Assembly (NCBI GenBank): GCA_963829585.1
Contig: CAWHJD010000028.1
Span: 124,001-188,000 of the forward strand
Direction: 5' to 3'
Source: Sva-07 sp963829585
GTDB lineage: Bacteria; Actinomycetota; Acidimicrobiia; Acidimicrobiales; Ilumatobacteraceae
Length of the DNA stretch: 64,000 bases
Shown here one piece after another: positions 1 to 10,288 of this stretch. Position 1 is the stretch's first letter; every line of letters starts with the position of its first letter. The notes beneath the pieces are model-generated. The model saw only the letters and a program-made list of their open reading frames with translations. It made no database searches and was not told the origin of the DNA. Made by a program: the position numbers and the translations under genes.

Positions 1-1
1 C

Positions 2-857
2 GACGGCGCCAACCGTCAGGTCGGGTTCATGTTCAAGCGGCCGGCCATCGACAACAACGACGCGTTCGACGCGGCGGGGCTCACCTGGACCATGGTGAAG
101 CCGTTCGAGGAACTGCGGATCGACTACGTCGGCAAGGTCGTCGTGCTCGACGAACCCGAGCAGATGGCGAACCCGAAGCAGGCCTTCACCGACAACCCGT
201 ACGCCGAGGCCGAGATCCACCTCACCTTCACCGGCCAGGGCCGCCCGAGCATGTTCGGCGGCGAGCCCGACGAGCCGCACGAGACACCCGGCGAGGAGTT
301 CGCCAAGGGTCACTACGAGCAGCTCGTCGAAGCCACGGGCACGATCCGCGTCGGCGACCGCGAGTGGCAGGTCGACGGCTTCGGCCTGCGCGACCACTCG
401 TGGGGTCCGCGCTACTGGCAGGCGCCCTGGTACTACCGCTGGCTGACGGCGAACGTCGACGAGGACTTCGGGTTCATGGCGAGCCGGGTCGCCAAGCGCG
501 ATGCGCCCGGCACCCGTGGCGGGTTCGTCTGGGAGAACGGACAGCTCCACCTGTGCGACGACGTGGAGATCACCACCGAGACCCGTGGCGACGAGAACTA
601 CCACGACCGCATCGAGGGAGTCATCCGTTCGAGTCGGTCCGACCGGGAGTGGCGGTTCACCGGCGAGGCGCTCAGCCTGATCCCGCTGCGCAACCGACGC
701 CAGACTCCTGACGGCGACTGGCTGCAGACCCGCATCTCCGAGGCATACACGAAGTGGACGATCCACTCCGGCGAGTTCGAGGGCCGGGTCGGCTACGGCA
801 TGTCGCGAGTACCTCGACCAGATCATCGACGACCAGCCGGTGGGCCTGGCCGAGTAG
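2..857 (+). CDS. DUF7064-like (AttH/CrtC-type lipocalin-fold) protein, 5'-truncated and frameshifted near its end
   Basis: The reading frame is open from the first bases of the window, so the true start lies upstream; the ATG at 29 is probably internal. The protein has the pattern of DUF7064-type proteins, with a central RDHSWGPRYW motif (about residues 122-131 counted from position 29) followed by a Trp/Tyr-rich segment. Such proteins are thought to adopt an AttH/carotenoid-hydratase-like lipocalin fold; the reaction is unknown. Near position 808 the frame shifts by one base: after GYGMS the expected tail EYLDQIIDDQPVGLAE continues in another frame and ends at the TAG at 855-857. That short, well-formed tail suggests a one-base insertion, either a real mutation or a sequence error. 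Family assignment is moderate; the substrate is unknown. Confidence 0.55.
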
Positions 858-930
858 CCCGGACCCTCGGGGCGATCCCCACCCGGATCCGGAGAGCGCC
901 CGCCCCGGCCCGGGGCTACCGTCGAGCGCC

Positions 931-3007
931 ATGACCGAGCTTCCACCGCCGTCACTTGCCGGCCCGACGGTCCGCCAGTCGCTCCGTCGAGCCACGAGCG
1001 CCGACCGACACATCGCGAGATCGCCGAGCGACTGATCGACCACCGCAGTACCGTCGGTGCCGTCGCCGTGCGTGCTGATGGCCTCCACGTCGCCTTCGTG
1101 GTGGCGACGGTCGACCTCGGGAGGAACATGACGCTGACCCACGTCTGGATCGACGACGCCCCCGTGATCGGCGGCGACCACGACGCCAACCCCACGTGGT
1201 CCCCCGACGGTCGTTTCCTCGCGTTCACCTCCCGCCGGGGTGAGAAGAAGGGCGACTCGACACTGCACGTCCTTCCCGTCGGCGCGCCGGGCGAGATGCG
1301 GACACGTCTGCACCATGCCCGACGGCCTCGACGACCTCGCCTGGTCGCCCGACGGACGTCGGATCGCCTTCACCAGCCGCACCCGCCACGAGCGCTACGG
1401 CGCGGAGAGCCCGCCTGGCAGCCGCCGCGCAAGGTCGAGCGATTCTTCAGCCGCCTCAACGGACAGGACTGGACGTTCGATCGCCCGAACCACGTGTACG
1501 TCGTCGCGGCCGACGGCACGGGCACACCACGCAATCTCACGCCCGGCGAGTTCCAGCACCCGGGGTCAGCTGGCTGCGTGACGAGCAACGGCATCGTCAC
1601 CTCGGCCCAGCGCCACGAGACCTGGGACCGCGACCATGCGCCAGCGACCTGTACGTCGTACGGTGCCCGAGCACGGCTGACTGACGTTGACGGCACAACG
1701 TCCGTCCCTCACCGCCCACGACGGCCAATACGGCCACCCGTCGGTGTCACCGGATGGAACACTCGTCGCCTTCATCGGTTCCGCCGACCCGAGCCATCTT
1801 CCCGCAGAACGCCAAGGTGGGGATCCTGCCGCTCGACGGCGATCACCACCCGCTGTCCGACATCCGCTGGATCTCCGCCGGGCTTCGACCGGACGTTCCG
1901 GCCGACGGTGGGTTCCCGCGCGCCGGTCTGGGAGTCGGACACCCACCTGCTCGCCACCGCCGAGGACCGAGGAGCCACGCACCTGTACCGGTTGCCCGCG
2001 GACGGCTCGTTCGTCCCCGCGCCGCTGACCGACGGCCCCGTGTCGGTGACGTCCTTCGATGCCGCGGCGGCGTCGTGGCCAGGGCTCGGAGTCCGCGACC
2101 ACATCCGTCCGAGCTCCACGTCGGCGACGAACGGCGCACCCACGTCGGCGACGAGTTCGCCGCACATCTGCTCGGCTGGGAGCACTTCACCGCCCGCACC
2201 ACCGACGGCACCGACGAGATCGACGCCTGGATCATGCGGCCCGCCGACTTCGACGAGACGAAGCGCTACCCCGTCCTGCTCAACGTCCACGGCGGTCCCC
2301 ACACCCAGTACGGCGAGTACTTCTTCGACGAATTCCAGATGCAGGCCTCGGCAGGCTTCGTCGTGGTGCTCGGCAACCCACGCGGCAGCAGTGGCCGGCA
2401 CACCGGCTGGGGCCAGGCCATCCAGGGTCCGAACCACCCGACCGTGCCCGGTCCTGGATGGGGAACGGTCGACGTCGACGACGTGCTTGCGATCATCGAC
2501 ACCGCACTCGACCGCTACGACTTCTGCGACGCCGACCGCGTCGGCATGCTCGGCGGCTCGTACGGCGGGTTCATGGCCACGTGGCTCGCCGGTCACCACG
2601 GCGATCGGTTCCGTGCGTTCTGCTCCGAGCGAGCAGTCAACAACGCGACCGCGCTGGAGTGGTCGTCGGACATCTCGACGGCATTCAACGCCGTCCACGG
2701 CGTGAACCACCTCGAAGCTCCCGACGAGTACGAGCGCCTCTCTCCGATCCGAGCGGTCGGCAACATCGACAAGCCGATGCTCATCATCCACTCCGAGGAG
2801 GACTGGCGGTGTCCGATCGGCCAGGCCGAGGAGCTCTGGGTGGCGTTGAAGCTGCTCGGCAAGGAGGTCGACTACTACCGCTTCCCCGGCGAGAACCACG
2901 AGCTGTCACGGTCCGGATCACCGGTCCACCGCGTCCAGCGCGGCGAGATCATCCTCGACTGGTTCTCCGACAAGCTCACGCCGCTCGGCGACGGGCGACC
3001 AGCTTGA
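931..3007 (+). pseudogene. S9 family peptidase (acylaminoacyl-peptidase type), broken by many frameshifts
   Basis: Fragments of one S9 prolyl-oligopeptidase-family protein lie in order across all three frames. They run from the ATG at 931, through beta-propeller segments such as NPTWSPDGRFLAFTSR and LDDLAWSPDGRRIAFTSR, to an intact C-terminal hydrolase domain (about 2130-3007). The hydrolase domain has the oxyanion region NVHGGPHTQYG, the nucleophile motif GGSYGG, the acid region SEEDWRCP and the histidine region GENHELS. Frame changes occur near 1010, 1305, 1410, 1565-1590, 1640-1690, 1800, 1890 and 2065-2090. No in-frame stop is seen inside the recognisable pieces. This is either a recently disabled gene or a badly sequenced stretch. 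The end overlaps the convergent P-type ATPase gene by 32 bases. S9 enzymes of this type remove blocked or short N-terminal residues from peptides. Confidence 0.75.
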
Positions 3008-5712
3008 CCGTCTCGATCACGACGAGGAGTCCGACACCGAGCAGCGCACAGATCGAGATGTCGACGGCGCTCAACGTGTCGAGGTCGAGGAACTCCCTGA
3101 GCGGCGTGTACACCGCCGCGAGCTGCAGGGCGACGACGCCGGCGGCGATGCCGAGCATCACCCGGTTGGTGCCGAGCCCGATCGTGCGCAACGACTCGGT
3201 CGACGACCTCGTGGCGAAGGCCTGCCCGACCTGCATGAACGCGAGCGAGGTGAACATCATCGTCTGCCACTGGTCGAGATCCAGCGCGTAGTACCCGAAC
3301 CCGACCGCCAGGGTCGCGACACCGATGAGCGTGCCGACCCATGCGGTCCGATGCCCGAGCCGACCGGCCCAGAGCCCGTCGGTCGACCGGTGCGGGCCGC
3401 GCTGCATGACACCCGGCTCGGCAGGTTCGACACCCATCGACAGCCCGAGCAGGCCGTCGGTCATCAGGTTGAGCCACAGGAGCTGGAGCGGCAGGAAGGC
3501 GATCACGCTGCTCACGTCTGCGTCCCCCCAGATGAGGAAGGGAATCGGCCAGATGAGCATGACGATGATCTTGCCGAGGTTGCCGGCGACGGCGAAGCTC
3601 ACGAACCGGCGCAGGTTGTCGTAGATCACCCGACCTTCTTCGACGGCGGCAACGATCGTGGCGAAGTTGTCGTCGCGCAACACCATGTCGGCCGCCTCCT
3701 TCGAGACGTCCGTTCCGGTGATGCCCATGGCAACGCCGATGTCGGCCCGCTTCAGCGCAGGAGCGTCGTTGACGCCGTCGCCGGTCATCGCGACGACCTC
3801 GCTCTGCGCCTGGAGGGCGCCGACGATACGCAGCTTGTGCTCGGGCGACACACGGGCGAAGACCGACACCTCGGCCGCCGCGGCGCTGAACTCCTCGTCG
3901 CTCATCAGGTCGAGTTCGGAGCCGATGAGCACCCGGTCGGTGTCGGTGATCCCGAGATCGGTGGCAATGGCCACGGCGGTCAGCGGATGATCGCCCGTGA
4001 TCATCACCGGGCGGATTCCGGCGCTGCGGCAGATCGCCACAGCGTCACGAACCTCGGGCGCGCGGCGGGTCGATGATCCCGACGAGGCCGAGCAGGGTCA
4101 GTGACGACTCAGGGTCGTCGTCGGGCCCGTCGATCGTTCGGTACGCCAGGCCGAGCACCCGCATGCCGCCTGCGGCAAGAGCGTTGTTGGCGTCGAGGGC
4201 ACGTTGCCTCCACGAGGCGTCGAAGTCGACGACTTCATCTCCGTCGTAGACGGACGTGGCATGTTCGATGAGGCCGTCCGGGGCGCCCTTGACGAACGAG
4301 ATCGTTCGATCCTGAGGGAGCGCCGCGAGCTCGGGGATGCCGCCTGCGAACGACGCGTGCATGGTGCTCATGCGCTTGCGGGTCGAGTCGAACGGTCGCT
4401 CGTCGACACGCGGGATGGCGTTGCGCAGTCCCGCCACGTCGAGACCGGCATGGTCAGCAGCCTGCAGGAGCGCCGTCTCGGTCGGGTCCCCGATCAACTC
4501 GACGGTCCCGTCGGCCGTGCGGCGGAACTCGCCGTCGTTGCACAGCAGCCCGGCGACGAGCGCCAGTCGGAGTGCAGGTGGACCGGCTTCCACGCCACGG
4601 GCGGCATCGGTCTCGAATCGGAGCTGCTGGCCGGCAACGTCGAGCACCGTCACCGTCATGCGATTCTCGGTGAGCGTTCCCGTCTTGTCGGAGCAGATGA
4701 CGGTGACCGAACCCAGGGTCTCGACCGCAGGGAGCTTGCGGATCAGGGCGTTGCGCCGGAGCATGCGCTGAGCGCCGATCGCCAAGGTGAACGTGACGAC
4801 GGCCGGCAATCCTTCCGGAATCACGGCGACGGCGACGCTGATCGCGGTCAGGACGAGGTCGGCAGCCGATTCGCCGGACATCGCGCCCATGACGACGACA
4901 GCGAGCGCCACGAGGACGCCGATGAGCGCCAGCTGCTTGCCGACGAGGTCGAGACGGCGTTGCAGCGGTGTCTGCTCCGACTCGACGCCCTGCAACAGGC
5001 TGGCGATGTGACCCAGCTCGGTCGCCATGCCGGTCGCGACCACGACGCCCTTGCCGCGCCCGGCACTCACCTGCGTGCCCGAATACGCCATGCAGACCCG
5101 GTCGCCGAGCGCCAGACCGTCCCGATCCACCGCTTCCACCTGCTTGTCGACCGGCTCGGACTCGCCGGTGAGGGCGGCCTCCTCGATTCGCAGGCTGGCG
5201 GTCTCGATCAGCCGCATGTCGGCCGGCACGACAGTGCCCGCGTCGAGGTGGACGATGTCTCCCGGCACCAAGTCGCCTACCGGGACCGACGTCGCGAGTC
5301 CGTCGCGGGTGACGCGCGCCGACGGCACCGCCATCCGGCGAAGTGCAGCGATGGCCTGCTCGGCGCGGTACTCCTGGAAGAAGCCGAGCGCGGCGAACAG
5401 CACGACGATCGCGCCGATCGCTCCTGCCTCGAGGTACTTGCCGAGCGCGAGCGACAGCAGTGCGGCGCCGATCAGGATGAGCACCATCACCGACGAGATC
5501 TGCTGCCAGAGCAGCAGGAGCTTGCTCGTCCCCGCAGACTCGGTCAGTTCGTTCGGCCCGTACTGTTCGAGCCGAGAGGCCGCCTCCGCCGCATCGAGAC
5601 CATCGAGCGACGCGCCGAGGTCGTCCAGGACGACATCGACCGATCGACGGTGCCACGTTTCGACGGGGATGTCGGCACGGCCGACGTCGGGAAGGGTCAT
5701 GGGGTTGCTCAT
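2976..5712 (-). CDS. P-type (IIA-like) cation-transporting ATPase, one frameshift
   Basis: This is a calcium-type P-type ATPase of about 910 residues. Reading from the N terminus it shows a cation-ATPase N domain (YGPNEL), M1-M2 helices, the actuator motif LTGESEPV, the M4 motif PEGLPA, the phosphorylation site CSDKTGTLTE, the nucleotide-binding FVKGAPDG, the hinge TGDGVNDAPALK, and an M6 motif LNLMTDG. PEGL plus N-x-x-x-D are typical of Ca2+/Mn2+ or Na+ pumps rather than heavy-metal pumps. The start is taken at the ATG at 5712, which has GAAAG upstream; an in-frame TTG lies two codons earlier. Near 4055-4062 the frame breaks exactly at the family motif DPPRPEV, where an extra base in a GC-rich run creates a stop at 4045. 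The next fragment continues with no missing residues, so a sequencing error or very recent mutation is likely. Confidence 0.85.
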
Positions 5713-5897
5713 GGTCAACTTTCAGCAAACGTGAATGGCTCGCTGAAGGTCTCCCCGCCACTCGGGCTGGCCCACCGGCTCCGGATGGAGCGTGTTGACG
5801 ACGGACCTCGAGGGGTACTCCCCTTCAGATGTGTGACGGGAGTCTACCCGAGTGAATCCACAACGGTCGCAGGTGCCGGGCCAAACATGACGTGTCG
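5713..5897. other. Intergenic region upstream of the P-type ATPase
   Basis: This 185-base stretch separates the ATPase start from the nitrobindin stop, both on the minus strand, so it should hold the ATPase promoter. A short G/C inverted repeat (GGGG-TACT-CCCC, within about 5815-5826) is the only structure I can point to. No gene or RNA was recognised. Confidence 0.4.
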
Positions 5898-6383
5898 TCA
5901 TGAAACCCGATGCAAGCGGGCGCTGAGGTGGTGTCGGAGCGGCTGGCCGACGGCCGCCATGCGGAACGTGTACTGCATCTCGTCGCCCGACACGGAGAAC
6001 GTGCGCTCGGTGCGCGTGACCTCCTTGGCCGTCGGCGTCGCGGCGATCGAACTCGAGCGCACGTCGACGACGATCGTTCCCTCGTTCGAGACGATCGCCC
6101 CTTCGTAGATCTCGGCGAGGCCGGTCGGCTGGGCCATGACGATCTCGATGCTGCCCGGCGCCGGGACCCGCCAGTAGCCCGACTCGGCGTGCATCGGCGC
6201 ACCCGTCTCCGGGTGACGGGTGCGCTGCGAGTACGCGAGGAACGGCTTGCCGACGTGACCGAACGTGATCGACTCGACGTAGGCGAAGTCGTCGATCGTC
6301 GGGTATTCGCCGACGCCCGCGCCCTCCCACGTCCCGAGGAGCGCAGCGAGCACCGACACGTCCGGATGCAGTTCGGGATCCAT
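5898..6383 (-). CDS. Nitrobindin family heme-binding protein (THAP4/FABP-like)
   Basis: A 161-residue protein matching bacterial nitrobindins, ten-stranded beta-barrels that bind ferric heme and react with NO or peroxynitrite. The family motif GTWEGAGVGEYPTI lies near residues 17-30, and the C-terminal PLRHHLSARL contains the histidine expected to ligate heme. The ATG at 6383 is chosen because GGTGGGAG lies just upstream and the protein then begins a few residues before the conserved barrel; a longer reading to 6449 runs into the divergent nudC gene. It is transcribed away from nudC across about 40 bases. Confidence 0.85.
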   Translation of the reverse strand: MDPELHPDVSVLAALLGTWEGAGVGEYPTIDDFAYVESITFGHVGKPFLAYSQRTRHPETGAPMHAESGYWRVPAPGSIEIVMAQPTGLAEIYEGAIVSNEGTIVVDVRSSSIAATPTAKEVTRTERTFSVSGDEMQYTFRMAAVGQPLRHHLSARLHRVS

Positions 6384-6424
6384 GCTCCCACCGTACGAGG
6401 ACGCCGACCGGGCGCGTGCTACGC

Positions 6425-7255
6425 ATGGGCCCGATGGATCCATCGACACCGCACCCGAACTCGTCCGACCTGTACCTGGCGTTGAACGTCGAACCGGTCG
6501 ATCATGCCGGTGGCCATCGGTACGTCCACGTGATCGGGTCGTCGGTGTTCGTCGACACCGAGATCGCCGACGAATCGTGGGAGCGCCACGTGGTCGGCAT
6601 CGTCGAAGGCGACGCGTGGTGGGCAGTCGATGTTCCCGCCGGGGCGGACGACCCGTCGTACGGTTCGGCGCTCGACCTCTTCAGCTACTTCGGCCGGGCC
6701 GCGCAGAGCGAGTGGATGGCTGCGGGACGGGCCGTGCAGATCGTCGAATGGGCGCGCACGCACCGCTTCTGCGGGCGCTGCGGCACACCGACCGAACCCT
6801 CGGCAGGCGAGCGCGGCATGAGGTGCCGGGCGTGCGGACTGGTCGCCTATCCGCGTCTCGCTCCGGCGATGATCGTGTTGGTGACCCGGGGCGAGCCGGG
6901 ACCGGACCAGGAGGCCCTGCTGGCACGCGGCGTCAACTTCCCGAGACCGATGTACTCGTGTCTCGCCGGGTTCGTCGAGGCCGGCGAAGACCTCGAGGGT
7001 GCCGTCGTGCGAGAGGTTGCCGAGGAAGTGGGTGTCAAGGTGGGCAACGTCACCTACCGGGCGAGCCAGCCGTGGCCGTTCCCGCACAGCCTGATGATCG
7101 GATTCCGCGCCGAGTACCTCAGCGGCGACCTCGTGCTCGACGAGACCGAGATCGCCGACGCCGCCTGGTATCGCCGCGATGCCCTTCCCACGATCCCCCC
7201 GGGAATCTCCGTGGCCCGTCGCCTCATCGACGAATGGCTCGCCGAAGGGCTGTGA
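6425..7255 (+). CDS. nudC: NAD(+) diphosphatase (NADH pyrophosphatase) NudC
   Basis: A Nudix hydrolase that cleaves NAD(H) to NMN(H) and AMP, and in other bacteria decaps NAD-capped RNA. The sequence shows an N-terminal domain, a zinc ribbon with two Cys pairs (CGRCG and CRACG, about residues 116-142), a full Nudix box GFVEAGED...REVAEEVGV, and the NudC-specific SQPWPFPHS just after the box. At about 276 residues the length fits the family. The exact start is uncertain: in-frame ATGs lie at 6425 and 6434, and a GTG at 6416. It is divergent from the nitrobindin gene. The stop codon is inside a hairpin (7251-7289). Confidence 0.92.
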   Translation: MGPMDPSTPHPNSSDLYLALNVEPVDHAGGHRYVHVIGSSVFVDTEIADESWERHVVGIVEGDAWWAVDVPAGADDPSYGSALDLFSYFGRAAQSEWMAAGRAVQIVEWARTHRFCGRCGTPTEPSAGERGMRCRACGLVAYPRLAPAMIVLVTRGEPGPDQEALLARGVNFPRPMYSCLAGFVEAGEDLEGAVVREVAEEVGVKVGNVTYRASQPWPFPHSLMIGFRAEYLSGDLVLDETEIADAAWYRRDALPTIPPGISVARRLIDEWLAEGL

Positions 7256-7289
7256 GCGATGAGCGCAGCTGGCGCGCAGATCGCTCACA
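7251..7289. terminator. Hairpin at the nudC stop
   Basis: Perfect 10-base arms TGTGAGCGAT and ATCGCTCACA enclose a 19-base loop that has its own GCGC/GCGC pairing. It includes the nudC stop codon and precedes the thiolase gene. There is no T-run, as is common for terminators in high-GC actinobacteria. Confidence 0.45.
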
Positions 7290-7333
7290 ACTCGGCTGAA
7301 GGTGGGGACGGCCGGCGAACTACCGTCGGCGGT

Positions 7334-8513
7334 ATGTCTGATGTCGTGATCGTCGATGCCGTCCGCACTCCCATCGGAAAGCGGGGCGGCGGCCTGTCCA
7401 CCATGCATCCCGCCGAGGTGCTCGGCACCGTCCAGCGGGCGATCATCGATCGAACCGGGAATCGACCCGAGCGAGGTCGGCCAGGTCATCGGCGGCTGTG
7501 TCAGCCAGGTCGGCGAGCAGAGCTTCAACATCGCCCGCACCGCGTGGCTCTCGGCCGGGCTGCCGCTGACGGTCGCTGCGACCACGGTCGACACGCAGTG
7601 CGGTTCGAGCCAACAGGCCACGAACCTCGCCTCGGCGCTCGTCGGCGCCGGTGTGGTCGACGTGGCCGTCGCATGCGGCGTCGAGTCGATGAGCCGGATC
7701 CCGATCGGCAGCGCCGGTGGGAAGGCGCTCGGACTCGGCACCCCGGTGCCCAAGACCTATTTCGGGAACTACGAGATGACCTCGCAGTTCGAGGGCGCCG
7801 AACGGATCGCCGACAAGTGGGGCATCTCACGCGACGACACCGATGCGTTCGGATTCGCCTCGCAGCAGCGCGCCGCACAGGCGTGGGCCGAGGATCGCTT
7901 CGCCGGCCAGTACGTGACCGTCGAGGCGCCCGACATCGACGACGAGGGCAATCTCACCGGCACCACACACACGGTGGCGCGCGACGAGGGGCTCCGTGAG
8001 ACCACGCTCGAGAAGCTCGCGTCGCTCAAGCCCGTTGCGCGGGAGAACGGCGTCCACACGGCCGGCAACTCCTCGCAGATCTCCGACGGCGCGGCCGCCG
8101 TGATGTTGATGAACGAGGCCAAGGCGAGCGCGCTCGGGCTCACGCCGAAGGCACGCATCGTCGACACCTGCCTGGTGGGGACCGATCCGGTGCTCATGCT
8201 CACCGGACCCATCGACGCAACTCGGCACCTCCTGGGGCGCACCGGGCTGTCGATCGACGACATCGACGTGTTCGAGATCAACGAGGCGTTCGCGTCGGTG
8301 GTGCTCGCCTGGGCCAAGGAGGTCGGTGCCGACCTCGCCAAGACCAACCCGAACGGCGGCGCGATCGCTCTCGGCCATCCGCTCGGCGGCACGGGTGCGT
8401 TCCTGCTGACCAAGGCACTGTGGGAGCTCGAGCGCACCGGCGGACGCTACGGACTGGTCTCGATGTGCTGCGGCGGCGGCCTCGGCACGGGAACCATCAT
8501 CGAACGCCTCTAG
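7334..8513 (+). CDS. Thiolase (acetyl-CoA C-acyltransferase), one frameshift
   Basis: A type II thiolase of about 392 residues that cleaves 3-ketoacyl-CoA or condenses two acyl-CoAs. The start is the ATG at 7334 (MSDVVIVDAVRTPIGK). The frame shifts near 7459: GTVQRAIIDRTG is followed in another frame by IDPSEVGQVIGGCVSQVG, with almost no residues lost. The active-site Cys lies in DTQCGSSQQA. The C-terminal catalytic motifs NEAFASV, GHPLGGTGA and CCGGGLGTG are all present. It resembles the fatty-acid or steroid degradation thiolases of actinobacteria, but substrate range cannot be read from the sequence. The frameshift lies beside a GGG run and is probably an error. Confidence 0.85.
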
Positions 8514-8538
8514 TCCCCCCAAATCCCCGGAAATCCCT

Positions 8539-8588
8539 GTTTGCGTTGCACTTCCATTGGGACGACCCAACCAATCCGTCACGCAAAC
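8539..8588. repeat. 50-bp palindromic intergenic element, copy 1
   Basis: Starts GTTTGCGTTGCA and ends GTCACGCAAAC, with core TTGGG-ACGA-CCCAA centred exactly in the element. It shares length and layout with copies at 27688, 36621 and 41891. Read on the minus strand, the copy at 27688 matches this one nearly base for base. It lies between the thiolase and nuclease genes, both on the plus strand. Confidence 0.85.
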
Positions 8589-8632
8589 ACCCAGAGAGAG
8601 GGGGCGCGGGCGAGTGGGGATAGAACGACCCC

Positions 8633-9130
8633 GTGCGCCACTTCGGAGCCGTGTGCTGTGTACTCGCCGTCGTCGCGAGTTGCACCGGGGGTGACCGACC
8701 GCCGAACGACGGCACGGCCACGATCACGCACGTGGTCGACGGCGACACGATCGACGTGCGGATCGGCGGACGCGACGAACGCGTGCGGCTGATCGGCATC
8801 GACACACCCGAGACGAAGAAGCCCGACAGCCCGGTCGAGTGCTACGGGCCTGAGGCGAGCGCGTTCACCACGTCCCTGCTCCCGGTCGGATCCGTCGTGC
8901 GGATCGAACGTGACGTCGTCGGCCGTGACGACTACGGCCGGTTGCTTGGGTACGTCCACCTCCTCACCGATCACAGCGCTGACACCTTCGTCAACATGGA
9001 GATCATCCGGCGGGGTTACGCAACACCGCTGACGATCGAACCCAACTCGATGTTCGCGTCCGAGTTCGCCGAGGCCGCCCGCGACGCCGAGGCTGCCGGC
9101 CTCGGGCTCTGGACGGCCTGCTCGTCCTGA
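8633..9130 (+). CDS. Staphylococcal-nuclease-like secreted lipoprotein (thermonuclease family)
   Basis: A 165-residue protein beginning at a GTG, with a hydrophobic signal segment ending in the lipobox VVASC (Cys about residue 17), so it is likely exported and lipid-anchored. The rest is a single SNase domain: VVDGDTIDVRI (metal-binding Asp region), VRLIGIDTPETK with the catalytic Arg and Glu, and DDYGRLLGYV with the second catalytic Arg. It probably degrades extracellular nucleic acids, perhaps for nutrient uptake. The repeat element at 8539 lies in its upstream region. The family call is firm; the lipoprotein anchor is prediction. Confidence 0.85.
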   Translation: MRHFGAVCCVLAVVASCTGGDRPPNDGTATITHVVDGDTIDVRIGGRDERVRLIGIDTPETKKPDSPVECYGPEASAFTTSLLPVGSVVRIERDVVGRDDYGRLLGYVHLLTDHSADTFVNMEIIRRGYATPLTIEPNSMFASEFAEAARDAEAAGLGLWTACSS

Positions 9131-9151
9131 CCGTCCGGTAGCGTCGCCGCG

Positions 9152-9997
9152 GTGACCGACGAGATCTCTCTCGCCGAACGTCTCGGGCATCGGCCCGACG
9201 ATCGTCTGGTGATCATCTCCTGCGACGACCTCGGGTCGTGCCACGCCGCCAATGTCGGGGTCTTCGAGGCCCTGCACCACGGGGTCGCCACCTGCGCGTC
9301 GATCATGGTTCCGGCCCCGTGGGCCGGTCATGCCGCCCGCTCCGCACAGGTCGGCGACGACATCGGCGTCCACCTCACCCTCAACGCCGAGCACGAGTGC
9401 TATCGCTGGGGCCCGATCACGCATGCCCCGTCGCTCCAGTCCGGCGAGGGTGGTTTCCCCCGAACGCTCGAGGACCTCTGGGAACACGCCGATCCCGCCG
9501 AAGTGCTCCGTGAGTTACGAGCTCAGATCGAGCGAGCGCTCGCCTGGGGCATCGACGTGACCCATCTCGCGCCGCATCTGACCGCCATCACGCTGCGGCC
9601 GGAGTTCTTCGACGTCTACCTGGAACTGGCCGTCGAGTTCGCACTGCCCATCCGCCTCCCGTCGACGATCTCGGCCGAGCAGGCCGGGTTCCCGTTCAGG
9701 AGTCTCGCCCGGGACGAAGGCGTGGTCTTCCCCGACCACTTCGACCACGACTGGCGCGCCGGCAGTGCCGACCGGGTGTTCGCCGCCATCGACGACCTCC
9801 AGCCCGGCGTCACCGAGATCCATGTCCAACCGGCCATCGACACGCCGGAGGTCCGAGCGCTCGGCGAGTACACGCAGGGTTGGATCGACGACCTCGAATT
9901 GGTCACCGGCGACGAGCTGCGAAACCGGCTCACGTCGAGCGGCGCCACGCTGATCGGCTATCGCGACCTTCGCGATGCCATGCGGTCGACCGACTGA
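9152..9997 (+). CDS. ChbG/YdjC-like carbohydrate deacetylase family protein
   Basis: A 281-residue protein of the YdjC/ChbG family, metal-dependent enzymes that remove acetyl groups from oligosaccharides such as chitobiose. Visible family features are the N-terminal IISCDDLGSCHAAN (metal Asp pair), IGVHLTLNAEH (metal His), and a late IHVQPAIDTPE segment. The usual D-x-H-x-H stretch reads THLAPHLTAI, so the Asp is missing; activity may differ from ChbG. The GTG at 9152 starts 22 bases after the nuclease gene, so the two may be co-transcribed. Confidence 0.75.
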   Translation: MTDEISLAERLGHRPDDRLVIISCDDLGSCHAANVGVFEALHHGVATCASIMVPAPWAGHAARSAQVGDDIGVHLTLNAEHECYRWGPITHAPSLQSGEGGFPRTLEDLWEHADPAEVLRELRAQIERALAWGIDVTHLAPHLTAITLRPEFFDVYLELAVEFALPIRLPSTISAEQAGFPFRSLARDEGVVFPDHFDHDWRAGSADRVFAAIDDLQPGVTEIHVQPAIDTPEVRALGEYTQGWIDDLELVTGDELRNRLTSSGATLIGYRDLRDAMRSTD

Positions 9998-10051
9998 TCC
10001 TGCGGTCGAAACGTCACGTTTGACCCGGCACCGTGTGACGGTGGGGCTGGG

Positions 10052-10288
10052 TCAGGATGATGCGACGAGGGCGGCGATGGCGATGGCCGGCGCCCCCGAC
10101 TTCAACTCGTCGAGGACGAGGCCCGTGTGGCCGGACGCCTTGAGCACGCCACGCATGTAGGCCACGGTCGGATCGAAGTCGTCGGCAGCGGCATCGACGA
10201 GCGGCACCGTGATCACGACGTCGGCGTCGTCGGGGCCGTCGACGCGTTCGTCCTTCTTGGCGACCACGACGCGGTACTGCACACTCAT
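10052..10288 (-). CDS. Small hypothetical protein coupled to Mca
   Basis: A 78-residue acidic protein with no motif I recognise; its C terminus is Ala-rich and moderately hydrophobic. Its ATG overlaps the stop of the upstream deacetylase gene by four bases (ATGA), which argues for translation from the same message. Because it is tied to a mycothiol-linked gene it may act in the same process, but that is inference only. No signal peptide or membrane helix is clear. Confidence 0.6.
   Translation of the reverse strand: MSVQYRVVVAKKDERVDGPDDADVVITVPLVDAAADDFDPTVAYMRGVLKASGHTGLVLDELKSGAPAIAIAALVASS

Noticed and set aside
4204..6108. A 634-residue plus-strand frame over the P-type ATPase
   Set aside because: Antisense to clear ATPase motifs; low-complexity Arg/Asp/His composition.
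8539..8588. Target-site duplications flanking the palindromic elements
   Set aside because: Flanks of the four copies show no convincing matching direct repeats, so transposition cannot be claimed from this window.
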